Positions 44,637-53,659 are shown, numbered from the stretch's first letter. The stretch is 64,000 nt of DNA from Sva-07 sp963715285 (GCA_963715285.1 CAVQRU010000017.1:124001-188000); one strand, 5' to 3'. Made by a program: numbers and translations. The notes: a model not told the origin generated them from the sequence alone.

Positions 44637-45572
44637 TCAGGGGACTGCGGCAACACCGGCTCGAGCCGGGGCCTCGGCGGAGAGCTCGGCAGTGCGACCC
44701 ACGGCGATCAGTCCGAGCAGCACGAGCACGATGCCCACCCATCCGCCGGGCGAGATGCTCTCGTCGAGCACCACGACGGCCAGCACGCTCGCCGTCAAGG
44801 GCTCGGCGAGCACGAGCGTGACGGTCGTCGCCGAGGTGAGCCGACTGAGTCCGTAGCCGTACAGCACGTACGCGACCCCCGTCGCCAGGACGCCGAGGTG
44901 GACCGCCGTCGCCAGCCCACCCGGTGATCCGATCCAACCGTACGGCTCCCGGAAGGCGAGGACGCTCACCACGACCGCTCCGACCGTGAACGGCGCGGCC
45001 AACGCCGTGGTCGGGGCGAGCCCTGCGTCCATCGTGACCTTGGACGTGACCGAGTACAGGGCGTACCCGGCACCCGCCGCCAGCGCGAACGCGACGCCGA
45101 GCGCATCGACCTGCGAATCACCCCCGGACTGGGCGGCGACGAGCACCACGCCGCCGCCGACGGTGACGAGCGTGCCGATGAACCATCCCAGCGACGGACG
45201 CGTCGCTCGCCAGACCGATTCGAGCGCTCCGGCGAAGAACGGCCCGCTGCCGACCCCGACCACCGTGCCGACGGCGACGCCGGTCCGATCGACCGCGGTG
45301 AAGAATGCCGGCCCATAGACGGCGACACCGAGCCCACCGATGACGATCGGCCGCCACATCGTCCGGACCGTCCCGACGAGGTCGGCGACGGACGGTCTCG
45401 ACGGCGAGAGCCCGACGGCAACCCACAACACGAGCGTGCCGACGGCGATGCGCACCGCACCGACCCCGAGTGGGGTCGTCCCGTCCGGACCGAGGTCCTG
45501 GGCAGTGCCGGCCGTCCCGAAGAGCGCGGCAGCAGCGACGACGGCCCCGATCGGTCGCGCGGTTCCCGGCAC
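44637..45572 (-). CDS. EamA/DMT family transporter
   Basis: 311 aa, ten predicted membrane spans from two EamA repeats (first: IGAVVAAAALFGTAGTAQDL through VVLVAAQSG; second: VAFALAAGAGYALYSVTSK through LLGLIAVG). The conserved EamA ending LAEPLTASVLAVVVLDESISPGGWVGIVLVLLGL is clear. Family members export amino acids or metabolites; substrate unknown. GTG start. It is convergent with the LigD-type gene and divergent from the pirin gene. Confidence 0.9.
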   Translation of the reverse strand: MPGTARPIGAVVAAAALFGTAGTAQDLGPDGTTPLGVGAVRIAVGTLVLWVAVGLSPSRPSVADLVGTVRTMWRPIVIGGLGVAVYGPAFFTAVDRTGVAVGTVVGVGSGPFFAGALESVWRATRPSLGWFIGTLVTVGGGVVLVAAQSGGDSQVDALGVAFALAAGAGYALYSVTSKVTMDAGLAPTTALAAPFTVGAVVVSVLAFREPYGWIGSPGGLATAVHLGVLATGVAYVLYGYGLSRLTSATTVTLVLAEPLTASVLAVVVLDESISPGGWVGIVLVLLGLIAVGRTAELSAEAPARAGVAAVP

Positions 45573-45678
45573 CCCGCTTGTCTATCCGATTCCCGGTGGC
45601 ACACGTGGTCGTCCCGCTCGCCCGGACACCCGTCCTCGGAGACGGAATATCATTGTGCGCGCAACTGTTTGATTGAAC

Positions 45679-46404
45679 ATGCCCACCACCCACAGCTCCC
45701 CGGTCGTCGACGTGCGTCGTGCCGCGGATCGGCCCGCCACCAAGATCGGCTGGCTCGACTCCAAGCACTCGTTCAGCTTCGGTCGCCACTACGACCCGTC
45801 GAACACGGGCCATGGACTGCTGCTCGTGAACAACGACGACATCGTCCGCGGCGGCTCGGGATTCGACACCCATCCCCACCGCGACATGGAGATCGTCACG
45901 TGGGTGTTGTCCGGCGAGCTCGAACACAAGGACTCCGAGCGCAACCGTGGCGTGCTCTATCCGGGCCTCGCGCAGCGGATGTCGGCCGGCACCGGCATCT
46001 GGCACTCGGAGATGAACAACTCGGGCAGCGAGGACGTCCACTTCGTCCAGATGTGGGTGCCGCCGGACACGGAATCGATCGACCCGGGCTACGAGCAGCT
46101 CGACATCAACGCCGAACTCGATCGCGGCGGACTCGTCCCGATCGCGTCGGGCAGGGGCCACGACGCCGCCATCACGATCCGCCAACGCGGCGCCGTACTC
46201 TGGGGCGGCAGGCTCGGCGCGGGCGAGTCGGTGGCAGTCCCCGACGACCGGCACGTCCACGTCTTCGTCCCTCGTGGCTCGGCCACCCTCGACGGGGCCG
46301 GCGCGTTGGCCACCGGCGACGCTGTCCGCCTCACCGGGGCCGGCTCACCCACGCTCACCGCGGGCGTCGACGGCGCCGAGGTGCTGATCTGGGCGACGGC
46401 GTGA
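45679..46404 (+). CDS. Pirin family protein (bicupin)
   Basis: 241 aa. Seen: FSFGRHYDPSNTGHGLLLVNNDD, GFDTHPHRDMEIVTWVLSGELEHKDS (metal-binding His pair and Glu), GTGIWHSEMNNSG (further ligand His), and a second cupin-like half. Bacterial YhaK/pirin proteins bind iron and some oxidise quercetin or act in redox sensing; the role here is unassigned. ATG at 45679 is preferred to an in-frame TTG two codons earlier. The 106-bp spacer upstream contains the AT-richer ATTGTGCGCGCAACTG, an imperfect palindrome that could be an operator. Confidence 0.9.
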   Translation: MPTTHSSPVVDVRRAADRPATKIGWLDSKHSFSFGRHYDPSNTGHGLLLVNNDDIVRGGSGFDTHPHRDMEIVTWVLSGELEHKDSERNRGVLYPGLAQRMSAGTGIWHSEMNNSGSEDVHFVQMWVPPDTESIDPGYEQLDINAELDRGGLVPIASGRGHDAAITIRQRGAVLWGGRLGAGESVAVPDDRHVHVFVPRGSATLDGAGALATGDAVRLTGAGSPTLTAGVDGAEVLIWATA

Positions 46405-46417
46405 CATCCTGAACCGC

Positions 46418-46993
46418 ATGGACCCGGACCGCACCGACTTCGACGACTTCTCGGAGCTGGTGCGATCACGACGAACCTCGATGATCGTCGACCAGCAACG
46501 AGAGGTGCCGCTCGACCTGGTCGCCGAACTGTGCGGGCTGGCCACCTGGGCCCCGAACCACAAGAAGACCTGGCCATGGCGCTTCGCCGTGTTCACGGGC
46601 GCCGGCAGGGCCGCGCTCGGCGAGACGATGGCGGACGAGATGGAACGGGTCGACTACGGCGACGACGCGAAGCGCGCCAAGACCCGCGCAAAGTACCTGC
46701 GGACACCCGCGGTCCTGGTGGTCGGGTGCGCACCTCACGACGACGAGATGCTGCACAACGAGAACCGCGACGCCGTCGCCGCCGGTATCCAGAACCTGCT
46801 CCTCGGTGCAACGGCACTGGGCCTGGCCAGTTTCTGGTCCACGCCCGCACTCGAGCGTCCCCGGCGGGTGCTCGAGTTGTGCGGCTTCGAGGCCGATGAC
46901 CGCCTGGTCGGCATCGTCTATCTCGGTTGGGCGGCGCAGGACTGCCCGGTTCCGGAACGGCCGCAGTTCCCGATCACCCACGTCACCGGCTGA
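46418..46993 (+). CDS. Nitroreductase family flavoprotein
   Basis: 191 aa FMN-dependent nitroreductase-like enzyme. Seen: VRSRRTSMIVDQQREVPLDLVAELCGLATWAPNHKKTWPWRF (FMN-binding start with RSRR and WAPNHKKTWPWRF), AAGIQNLLLGATALGLASFWST and VGIVYLGWA (FMN/phosphate region). Substrate is unknown. It lies 13 bp after the pirin gene in the same direction and probably shares its transcript. It is not FbiB-like: no CofE domain is present. Confidence 0.88.
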   Translation: MDPDRTDFDDFSELVRSRRTSMIVDQQREVPLDLVAELCGLATWAPNHKKTWPWRFAVFTGAGRAALGETMADEMERVDYGDDAKRAKTRAKYLRTPAVLVVGCAPHDDEMLHNENRDAVAAGIQNLLLGATALGLASFWSTPALERPRRVLELCGFEADDRLVGIVYLGWAAQDCPVPERPQFPITHVTG

Positions 46994-47033
46994 CGACGCT
47001 GCCGGCGTTTTCGCCGCTCGCTGCCCGAGCGGC

Positions 47034-47039
47034 GACAAT
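47034..47039 (+). promoter_or_regulatory. Weak -10 box GACAAT for the ThrH-type gene
   Basis: GACAAT (G for the usual T), then 6 nt, then GTG at 47046. It fits the leaderless pattern but lacks the first T. Confidence 0.3.
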
Positions 47040-47045
47040 GGTCGG

Positions 47046-47666
47046 GTGACTGCGATCGACGACCAGCGCCAGACGATCGTGACGCTCGATGTCGAGGGTG
47101 TCCTGGTGCCCGAGATCTGGATCGCCGTCGCCGAACGCACCGGCGTCGACGGCCTGCGCCGAACCACGCGCGACGAGCCCGACTACGACGTGCTGATGCG
47201 CTACCGGCTCGATCTCCTCGCGGAACACGGCCTCACGATGTCGCTGATCGAGGATGTCATCGGCGGTCTCGAGCCACTCGACGGCGCCCGAGCCTTCCTC
47301 GACCAGCTCCGCGACGAGACCCAGGTCATCCTGCTCTCGGACACGTTCGAGCAGTTCGCCCGCCCGCTGATGCGTCAGCTCGGGCTTCCGACGGTGTTCT
47401 GCCATCGCCTCGTGGTGGACGACGATCGAATCGTCGACTACCGACTTCGTCAACCCAACCAGAAGCAACACTCGGTCGAGGCGCTCCAGAGTCTGAACTA
47501 CTGCGTGATCGCCGCCGGCGACAGCTACAACGACACCACCATGCTCGGTGCCGCCGACCACGGGTATCTCTTCCACGCACCTGCGAATGTGATCGCCGAG
47601 TTTCCCCAACATCCGTCGCTCGACACCTACGACGACCTGCTCGCTGCGATCCGCTCACACCTCTGA
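47046..47666 (+). CDS. thrH: ThrH-type HAD phosphatase (phosphoserine phosphatase/homoserine kinase family)
   Basis: 206 aa HAD enzyme closely matching Pseudomonas ThrH along its length: TLDVEGVLVPEIWIAVAERTG (nucleophile Asp), TTRDEPDYDVLM, ILLSDTFEQFARPLMRQLG and VIAAGDSYNDTTMLG (Mg-binding Asp). ThrH dephosphorylates phosphoserine and can transfer phosphate to homoserine. The exact substrate here is inferred from homology. GTG start. A 9-bp tandem repeat begins within its stop codon. Confidence 0.93.
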   Translation: MTAIDDQRQTIVTLDVEGVLVPEIWIAVAERTGVDGLRRTTRDEPDYDVLMRYRLDLLAEHGLTMSLIEDVIGGLEPLDGARAFLDQLRDETQVILLSDTFEQFARPLMRQLGLPTVFCHRLVVDDDRIVDYRLRQPNQKQHSVEALQSLNYCVIAAGDSYNDTTMLGAADHGYLFHAPANVIAEFPQHPSLDTYDDLLAAIRSHL

Positions 47667-47709
47667 CACCGGAGACACCGGAGACACCGGAGACACCGGA
47701 GACGCCGGA
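47665..47709 (+). repeat. 9-bp tandem repeat (5 copies) after thrH
   Basis: Unit GACACCGGA at 47665, 47674, 47683, 47692 and, as GACGCCGGA, 47701. It starts in the thrH stop codon (TGA). Each unit followed by G gives CCGGAG, a ribosome-site-like sequence, next to a short frame at 47719. Confidence 0.95.
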
Positions 47710-47718
47710 GAGGCTTGC

Positions 47719-47808
47719 ATGCCGCGGCGACTCCGCAGGGCAGGAATGCCCTGGCCGACTCACGCAGCGCGGGAGATGTTGGAGGCGTGCTCGATGCCGC
47801 ACCGCTGA
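47719..47808 (+). CDS. Possible 29-aa upstream ORF overlapping the start of the P-type ATPase
   Basis: ATG at 47719 with GGAGAGG (47707-47713) five nt upstream, the best ribosome site in this gap, encoding MPRRLRRAGMPWPTHAAREM and nine further residues to TGA at 47806-47808. The ATPase GTG at 47787 lies inside it in another frame, with GGAGG only one base away, too close for normal initiation. The short frame may couple translation to the ATPase; it may also be chance. Confidence 0.3.
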   Translation: MPRRLRRAGMPWPTHAAREMLEACSMPHR

Positions 47809-50357
47809 CCGGGCTGACCTCGGCCCAGGCTGCGCAACGCCTGCGCGAGGTCGGCCCGAACGCACTCCCCGCACCGCCCAGCACACCGGTCTGGCGGCAA
47901 CTGTCGGCCCAGCTCACCCACTTCTTCGCCGCGATGTTGTGGGTCGCGGGCGCGCTGGCGATCGTCGGCGGATTACCCGAGTTGGGCGTCGCCATCTTCA
48001 TCGTCATCGTGGTGAACGCACTGTTCGCGTTCGCCCAGGAGTACCGGGCCGAGCAGGCAGCGGCGCGGCTGCGGAGCCTGCTCCCCCTCCAGGTGTTGGT
48101 CGTGCGCGATGGATCTCCGCTCGTGATCGATGCCGACGGTGTGGTCCCCGGCGACCTGGTCGTGCTCGCCGACGGCGATCGGGTGGCCGCCGACATGACC
48201 TGTGTCGAGAGCCACGGTCTGCTGATCGACACCTCGACGCTGACGGGCGAGAGCGTGCCCGATTCGATCGGCGACGGCGACGAACTCCGTGCCGGCACGT
48301 TCGTGGTCGAGGGCGAGGGGCGAGCGATCGTCACTGCCACGGGCGCATCGACCGACTTCGCCCGCATCGCCGTCCTGACCCAGGGCACCGAGCGCCCGGA
48401 CACGCCGTTGACCCGGGAACTCCACCGCCTCGTCCGGACGATCGCGCTGATCGCTCTCGCCGCCGGCGGGGGTTTCTTCCTGCTCACGTTGTTCCTCGAC
48501 ACACCACCCTCGGACGGGTTCGTGTTCGCCATCGGCATCACCGTGGCGCTCGTCCCCGAGGGCCTCTTGCCGACGGTGACGTTGTCGTTGGCGATCGGAG
48601 CGCAGCGGATGGCCGACCAGCACGCCCTCGTGCGACGGCTCGACTCGGTGGAGACGCTGGGCTCGACGACGTTCATCTGCACCGACAAGACCGGCACACT
48701 CACCCAGAATCGCATGCGGATCGTCGAGATCTGGATGCCTCAGGGCAGCGTGCGTCGAGCCGGGTCCGGGTACGGCCCCGACGGCGAGATCGACGGCCTG
48801 ACCGACGACCTGCGCGCCCGGCTCGTCGATCTGGCGACCGTGGCGAGAGGCTGCTCCCGCGGCCGGGCCGTGCGGACCGAGGACGGCACCTGGATGTCGT
48901 CGGGCGATCCGATGGAAGCAGCGATCGACTCGCTCGCGATCCAGCTCACCGGCGACCAACTCGACAGGATCAGCACAACCGCACGGTTCGCGTTCGATCC
49001 CCGTCGACGCCGCTCGTCGGCGGTGACGCACGATCGGGTCCTCGTGAAGGGCGCCCCGGACGCGGTCATCGAACGGTGCCGCATGGACGCCGCCGCCGAG
49101 ACCGCAGTGCGAGCGACGATGACCGAACTCTCCGATCGGGGGCTCCGGGTGCTGGCCGTGGCCGCCCGCGCCGTGGACGGTGCGGCGCCGACCGACCCCG
49201 ACGAGGCCGAGACCGGTCTCGAGCTGCTCGGCCTCCTCGGATTCGAGGATCCGCCTCGGCCCGCGGCGCAGGACGCGCTGGTGGCGTGCCGCCGGGCGGG
49301 CATCAAGGTGGCGATGATCACCGGCGACTCGCAACTGACCGCCCGGGCGATCGCCGACGAGACCGGCCTCCGACCGAGTGACGGCCTCGTGCTGATCGGT
49401 GCCGAGCTCCCCGACGACGAGCAGCTCCTCGGAGCCCTCGTCGACCGCGATGGCGTGGTGATCGCCCGGGTGACGCCGGAGGACAAGCTCCGCATCGCTC
49501 GAGCACTTCGCGCTCGCGGACACGTCATCGCCATGACGGGTGACGGGGTGAACGACGGACCTGCGCTGCGGGAGGCCGACATCGGCATCGCCATGGGAGC
49601 GAGCGGCAGCGACGTCGCCCGGGAAGCCGCCGATCTCGTGCTGCTCGACGACAACTTCGCCACCATCGTGGCAGCCGTCGAGCAGGGTCGGGCCACGTTC
49701 GCCAACGCCCGCCGCTTCCTCACCTATCACCTGACCGACAACGTCGCCGAGCTGACGCCGTTCGTGATCTGGGCGCTGTCGGGCGGGCGGTTCCCGCTGG
49801 CGCTCGGCGTGCTGCAGATCCTCGCGCTCGACATCGGCACCGACACGCTGTCGGCGGCCGCACTCGGCAGCGAACCCGCCGGCCCGCACGTGATGTCGCA
49901 ACCACCGAGTTCCGGCCGGCTCCTGAACAGGACGGTCGCGACCCGCGCGTTCGGAGTCCTCGGACCGACGGAGGCCGTGTTCGAGATGACCGCGTTCGTC
50001 GTGGCCCTCGCGATCGCGGGCTGGACCATCGGCGACACCTTCCCGACCGGACCGGCGTTGTACGCAGCATCCGGCGCCGCCTTCCTGACCGTCGTGATCG
50101 CCCAGACCGCGAACGCGTTCGCGTGCCGAAGCAGCCGACGCCCGGCCTGGACGCTCGGCTGGTTCTCCAACAGGTTCCTGCTGGTCTCGGTGCTGATCGA
50201 GCTCGCGTTCGCACTCGCGATGTTCCTGATCCCTGCTGCGTCCGACCTCCTCGACCAGCAGTGGCCACCGGCCGGAGCCTGGATCATCGTGCTCGCATCA
50301 GCGCCGGCCGTCCTGATCGCCGACGCCCTGTGGAAACGCCACGGCACCGATCAGTGA
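47787..50357 (+). CDS. P2-type cation-transporting ATPase
   Basis: 856 aa membrane pump. Order: N-terminal cation-ATPase domain (GLTSAQAAQRLREVGPNALP), actuator TGES near residue 152, M4 motif VPEGLLPTVTLSLAIGAQRMA near 255, phosphorylation loop DKTGTLTQNRM near 299, hinge TGDGVNDGPALREADIG near 585, and six C-terminal spans. M4 (PEGLLxTVTL) and M6 (LDIGTDTLSAAALG) resemble Na,K/H,K-type P2C pumps more than SERCA, so Na or K is a fair guess but unproven. Start GTG 47787 is tentative (see overlapping short ORF); an in-frame TTG at 47715 is the only earlier option. Confidence 0.93.
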   Translation: MLDAAPLTGLTSAQAAQRLREVGPNALPAPPSTPVWRQLSAQLTHFFAAMLWVAGALAIVGGLPELGVAIFIVIVVNALFAFAQEYRAEQAAARLRSLLPLQVLVVRDGSPLVIDADGVVPGDLVVLADGDRVAADMTCVESHGLLIDTSTLTGESVPDSIGDGDELRAGTFVVEGEGRAIVTATGASTDFARIAVLTQGTERPDTPLTRELHRLVRTIALIALAAGGGFFLLTLFLDTPPSDGFVFAIGITVALVPEGLLPTVTLSLAIGAQRMADQHALVRRLDSVETLGSTTFICTDKTGTLTQNRMRIVEIWMPQGSVRRAGSGYGPDGEIDGLTDDLRARLVDLATVARGCSRGRAVRTEDGTWMSSGDPMEAAIDSLAIQLTGDQLDRISTTARFAFDPRRRRSSAVTHDRVLVKGAPDAVIERCRMDAAAETAVRATMTELSDRGLRVLAVAARAVDGAAPTDPDEAETGLELLGLLGFEDPPRPAAQDALVACRRAGIKVAMITGDSQLTARAIADETGLRPSDGLVLIGAELPDDEQLLGALVDRDGVVIARVTPEDKLRIARALRARGHVIAMTGDGVNDGPALREADIGIAMGASGSDVAREAADLVLLDDNFATIVAAVEQGRATFANARRFLTYHLTDNVAELTPFVIWALSGGRFPLALGVLQILALDIGTDTLSAAALGSEPAGPHVMSQPPSSGRLLNRTVATRAFGVLGPTEAVFEMTAFVVALAIAGWTIGDTFPTGPALYAASGAAFLTVVIAQTANAFACRSSRRPAWTLGWFSNRFLLVSVLIELAFALAMFLIPAASDLLDQQWPPAGAWIIVLASAPAVLIADALWKRHGTDQ

Positions 50358-50373
50358 GAACGACCCGGCCGGA

Positions 50374-51759
50374 TCAGGTGGAACCCGACGGCTCCACCTC
50401 TTCGACCCCGCGCAGCAGCACCGGCACCATCATCGCGATGACGACGAGGAAGCCGCCACTCACGTAGTACGACGCCCGCACGCCGTACCGGTTGGCGATG
50501 ACGCCGCCGAGCAGTGCACCGACGGGCATGCCGAGGTACACGAGGAACCGGTAGCTGGCGCCCACGCGTCCGAGCAGCTCGTTGGGGATCAGGCGCTGAC
50601 GGAGCGCCAGCGTGAGGACGTTCCACACCATCACGCAGGCGAGCGACAGACCGGTGAGCAGACCTGCGGCGATCGGCGACGTGGTCCCTGCGACGAGCCA
50701 CATCGCGAGGCCGGATCCGAGTACCGCCACGGTCAGCGTGATGCGCAGCGGGAGGTGCCGGAACCTCGGCGCCACGAGCGACCCCACGATGCCGCCGATC
50801 GCCCCGGGGACGAGCAGCAGGCCGTAGCCGAACTCCGACAGGCCGAGTTCGTCCCGTGCGTACAGCACGAAGACGGCGTTGGCGATGAACGACGCCGTGC
50901 CGAGCCCGGTCGAGATCAGGGCGAGGGTCCGCAGCAGGCGATGGTTCCAGAGCCATCGGAAACCCTCGCCGACCTGGGATCGCATCGAGGTGCGCCGAGG
51001 GGGCTCCACCCAGACTCCGAAACCCCCCGACATCAGCCCCATGACGAGTGCGGCCCCCGCAAAGCTGAGGGCGTCGAGCCCGAACGGCGCCGCGACGGCC
51101 AGCGTGAAGAGCAGGCCGCCGAGCGGCGGCCCCAGCACATCGTTCATCGCGAGCTCGGTCGACCCGAGGCGGCCGACGGCCCGTTCGAGGTCCTTGCCGT
51201 CCACGGTCGCCGGGATCATCGCCATGCTGGACGAGTCGACCACCGCCTCGGCGGACGCGAGCAACGCCGCGACCACGAAGAGCACGACGATCGAGACCTG
51301 GTCGACGAGGATCACGGCGACGAGCACCGCCATCACGATCGCCCGGGCGATGTCGAGACGCATCCGGAGGACGCGACGGTCGTAGCGGTCGGCCCAGGCT
51401 CCTCCCGGAAGGATGAAGAACAGCCACGGCAACCGCTCGGCGACCGTGACGCCGGCGATGAGCCGCGGGTCGTCGGTCACCGAGGTCGCCAACAACGGCA
51501 GGGCCACCAACCGCAACCCGTCGCCGAGGTTCGAGAGTGCGGTCGCCCCCCAGAGCAACCGGAAGTTGCGCGGCAGGCGCGGACCGAAGCGCGAGGGCTG
51601 AACGGGCGCCGCCGAACGACCGCCGGTTGCTCGCGCCTCGGGCGGCCGCTCCAGCTCACCGGTGTCCACACCCAGAGCTTCGAGGGCGGCGTCGATTTCG
51701 TCGATCGATGTGGGGGGCCTCGGCGGGCCCCCACCCGCTTCGGAACTCGGTTCGGTCAC
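50374..51759 (-). CDS. MFS transporter
   Basis: 461 aa with 12 spans after an acidic N-terminal tail of about 60 residues (IDEIDAALEALGVDTGELE). The membrane part begins NFRLLWGATALSNLGDGLRLVALPLLA, with GGAWADRYDRRVLR as the loop 2-3 motif, as in the MFS_3/EntS-like exporters. The substrate is unknown. The start overlaps the stop of the upstream mutase gene by 4 bp (GTGA), so translation is coupled to the mutase, an uncommon pairing. Confidence 0.9.
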   Translation of the reverse strand: MTEPSSEAGGGPPRPPTSIDEIDAALEALGVDTGELERPPEARATGGRSAAPVQPSRFGPRLPRNFRLLWGATALSNLGDGLRLVALPLLATSVTDDPRLIAGVTVAERLPWLFFILPGGAWADRYDRRVLRMRLDIARAIVMAVLVAVILVDQVSIVVLFVVAALLASAEAVVDSSSMAMIPATVDGKDLERAVGRLGSTELAMNDVLGPPLGGLLFTLAVAAPFGLDALSFAGAALVMGLMSGGFGVWVEPPRRTSMRSQVGEGFRWLWNHRLLRTLALISTGLGTASFIANAVFVLYARDELGLSEFGYGLLLVPGAIGGIVGSLVAPRFRHLPLRITLTVAVLGSGLAMWLVAGTTSPIAAGLLTGLSLACVMVWNVLTLALRQRLIPNELLGRVGASYRFLVYLGMPVGALLGGVIANRYGVRASYYVSGGFLVVIAMMVPVLLRGVEEVEPSGST

Positions 51760-53339
51760 GGGGTGTAGACGCCGAAGACCTCGCGAAGGGCGTCGCTGAT
51801 CTCACCGAGCGTGGCATCGGCGCGCAACGCGTCCTTCATGCTGTACAACAGGTTGTCCCCGCCGCGCGCGGTGGCCTTCACCGCGGCCAGTGCCGATTCG
51901 ACGGCGGCGGTGTCACGGTTCGCCTTGTACGCCTTCAGCCGGGCGATCTGGTTGCCCTCCAGTTCCGGATCGATCGGGAACACCTTCGGTTCGGCTTCGT
52001 CGTCCATCGTGAACTTGTTGACGCCGACGATCACGCGCTGGTCGTCGTCGATCGACTTGGTGTACTCGTAGGCAGCCTGTTCGATTTCGTCCATCTGGAA
52101 ACCCGACTCGATCGCCGTGACCGCGCCACCCATCTCGTCGATCCGCTCGATGTACTCCCAGGCGAGGCGCTCGACCTCGTCGGTCAGCGACTCGACGAAG
52201 TACGACCCCGCCAGCGGATCGGGCGTGTCGACCACACCGGACTCGTACCCGATCACCTGTTGGGTTCGCAGGGCCATGCGCGCTGCTTCCTCGGTCGGCA
52301 GGCTGAGCGCCTCGTCGTAGCCGTTGGTGTGCAGGCTCTGCGTGCCACCCATCACGGCGGCAAGCGCTTGGAGGGTCACGCGCATGATGTTGTTCATCGG
52401 CTGCTGCGCCGTCAGCGTCGAACCGCCCGTCTGGGTGTGGAAGCGCAGCATCGCCGACTTCGGATCCTTCGCGCCGAACCGCTCGGTCATGATCGTGTTC
52501 CACATCCGGCGGCTCGCTCGGAACTTGGCGACCTCTTCGAAGAAGTTGTTGTGGCCGTTCCAGAAGAAGCTGAGTCGAGGCGCGAAGTCGTCGACGTCGA
52601 GCCCGGCGTCGATCGCCGCTTGGACGTAGGCGATCGCGTTGGCGAGCGTGAAGGCGATCTCCTGCACGGCGGTCGACCCCGCCTCGCGGATGTGGTAGCC
52701 CGAGATCGAGATCGTGTTCCAGTTGGGGACGTGCTTGCTGCAGTAGGCGAAGATGTCGGTGATGATCCGCATCGACGGTCGGGGCGGATACACGTAGGTG
52801 CCGCGGGCGATGTACTCCTTGAGCAGGTCGTTCTGGATCGTTCCGCCGATCCGGTCGCTCGCCACGCCGTTCTCCTCGGCGACGAGTTCGTACATCAGGA
52901 GCAGGATCGCCGCGGTCGAGTTGATCGTCATCGACGTGGTGACCTTGTCGAGCGGGAGATCCGCGAGCAGGAGCCGCATGTCCTCCATCGAGTCGATGGC
53001 CACACCGACCTTGCCGACCTCACCTTCGGCGCGGCCGTGGTCGGAGTCGTAGCCCATCTGGGTAGGAAGGTCGAAGGCACACGACAGCCCGGTCTGGCCG
53101 GCGTTCAGCAGGAACTTGAAGCGTTCGTTGGTGGCCTCGGCGTTGCCGAACCCCGAGTACTGCCGCATCGTCCAGAGCCGACCCGTGTACATCGAACCGT
53201 AGACGCCACGGGTGTACGGGGGCTTGCCGGGAGCGCCGAGCATCTCGGCCGGATCCCACCCGTCGAGGTCGGAGGCGTCGTAGAGCCGCTTGATCGGAAT
53301 GCCCGAGTCGGTCTGCGGCAAGTCGGTTGCGTCAGCCAT
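51756..53339 (-). CDS. Methylmalonyl-CoA mutase large-subunit-like protein (catalytic domain only)
   Basis: 527 aa: the TIM-barrel acyl-CoA domain of B12-dependent mutases, without the C-terminal B12 domain, so it needs a separate small subunit not in the window. Seen: YGSMYTGRLWTMRQYSGFG, FDLPTQMGYDSDHGRAEGEVGK, GTIQNDLLKEYIARGTYVYPP, ISISGYHIREAGST and THTQTGGSTLTAQQ-like FHTQTGGSTLT. The Tyr (MYTGRLWTMRQY) and Arg (EYIARGTY) that in methylmalonyl-CoA mutase hold the free carboxylate are both present, favouring a dicarboxylyl-CoA over isobutyryl-CoA. The ATG 53339 has TACGAT 7 nt upstream. An MFS gene overlaps its end. Confidence 0.93.
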   Translation of the reverse strand: MADATDLPQTDSGIPIKRLYDASDLDGWDPAEMLGAPGKPPYTRGVYGSMYTGRLWTMRQYSGFGNAEATNERFKFLLNAGQTGLSCAFDLPTQMGYDSDHGRAEGEVGKVGVAIDSMEDMRLLLADLPLDKVTTSMTINSTAAILLLMYELVAEENGVASDRIGGTIQNDLLKEYIARGTYVYPPRPSMRIITDIFAYCSKHVPNWNTISISGYHIREAGSTAVQEIAFTLANAIAYVQAAIDAGLDVDDFAPRLSFFWNGHNNFFEEVAKFRASRRMWNTIMTERFGAKDPKSAMLRFHTQTGGSTLTAQQPMNNIMRVTLQALAAVMGGTQSLHTNGYDEALSLPTEEAARMALRTQQVIGYESGVVDTPDPLAGSYFVESLTDEVERLAWEYIERIDEMGGAVTAIESGFQMDEIEQAAYEYTKSIDDDQRVIVGVNKFTMDDEAEPKVFPIDPELEGNQIARLKAYKANRDTAAVESALAAVKATARGGDNLLYSMKDALRADATLGEISDALREVFGVYTP

Positions 53340-53346
53340 CTCGCCG

Positions 53347-53352
53347 ATCGTA
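53347..53352 (-). promoter_or_regulatory. -10 box TACGAT for the mutase gene
   Basis: Minus strand TACGAT, then 7 nt, then ATG at 53339; leaderless. Confidence 0.5.
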
Positions 53353-53415
53353 TTCCAGCGGACCGCGCGCCGCCTGATCTCGTCGGGCTGCGCGCACCCC
53401 TGCGACGATTGGACG

Positions 53416-53614
53416 GTGAAGCTCCACCTCGCCGGACCCATGTTCACCCCTGCGGAGCGCGATCACCTCGACGCGCTCGCCGCTCGATCCCGAGACGGTG
53501 TTCGCGGTCGACAGCGCCGGGCTGCGAGATGCGGGGGCATGCGGCCACCCCGTCCGGTGCACCGAGGAGGTCGAGGCGACACTTCGCGAGTGGGATGCCC
53601 CGGCAGCACCCTGA
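53416..53614 (+). pseudogene. Decayed nucleoside 2-deoxyribosyltransferase-like gene
   Basis: Two frames that fit one protein. Frame one from GTG 53416: VKLHLAGPMFTPAERDHLDALAAR, close to the N-terminus of the family (x-K-x-x-L-A-G-P-L/M-F-x-x-A-E-R). At about 53488 the good frame shifts by +1 and reads LDPETVFAVDSAGLRDAGAC, resembling the family element E-x-V/I-F-x-x-D-x-x-G-L-x-x-A-D, then ends at TGA 53612-53614. The 30 or so residues that normally lie between (H-x-V-F-x-P) are gone, and the rest is missing. A GACGAT 6 nt before the GTG could be an old promoter. Confidence 0.45.
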
Positions 53615-53659
53615 ACGCCTGGCTACGCTGAACGCACGCCTGACCCGAGGAGGTGTCCG

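Noticed and set aside
46418..46993. FbiB/CofE partner of CofD
   Set aside because: It is a plain nitroreductase-fold protein without a CofE domain and lies 24 kb from cofD.
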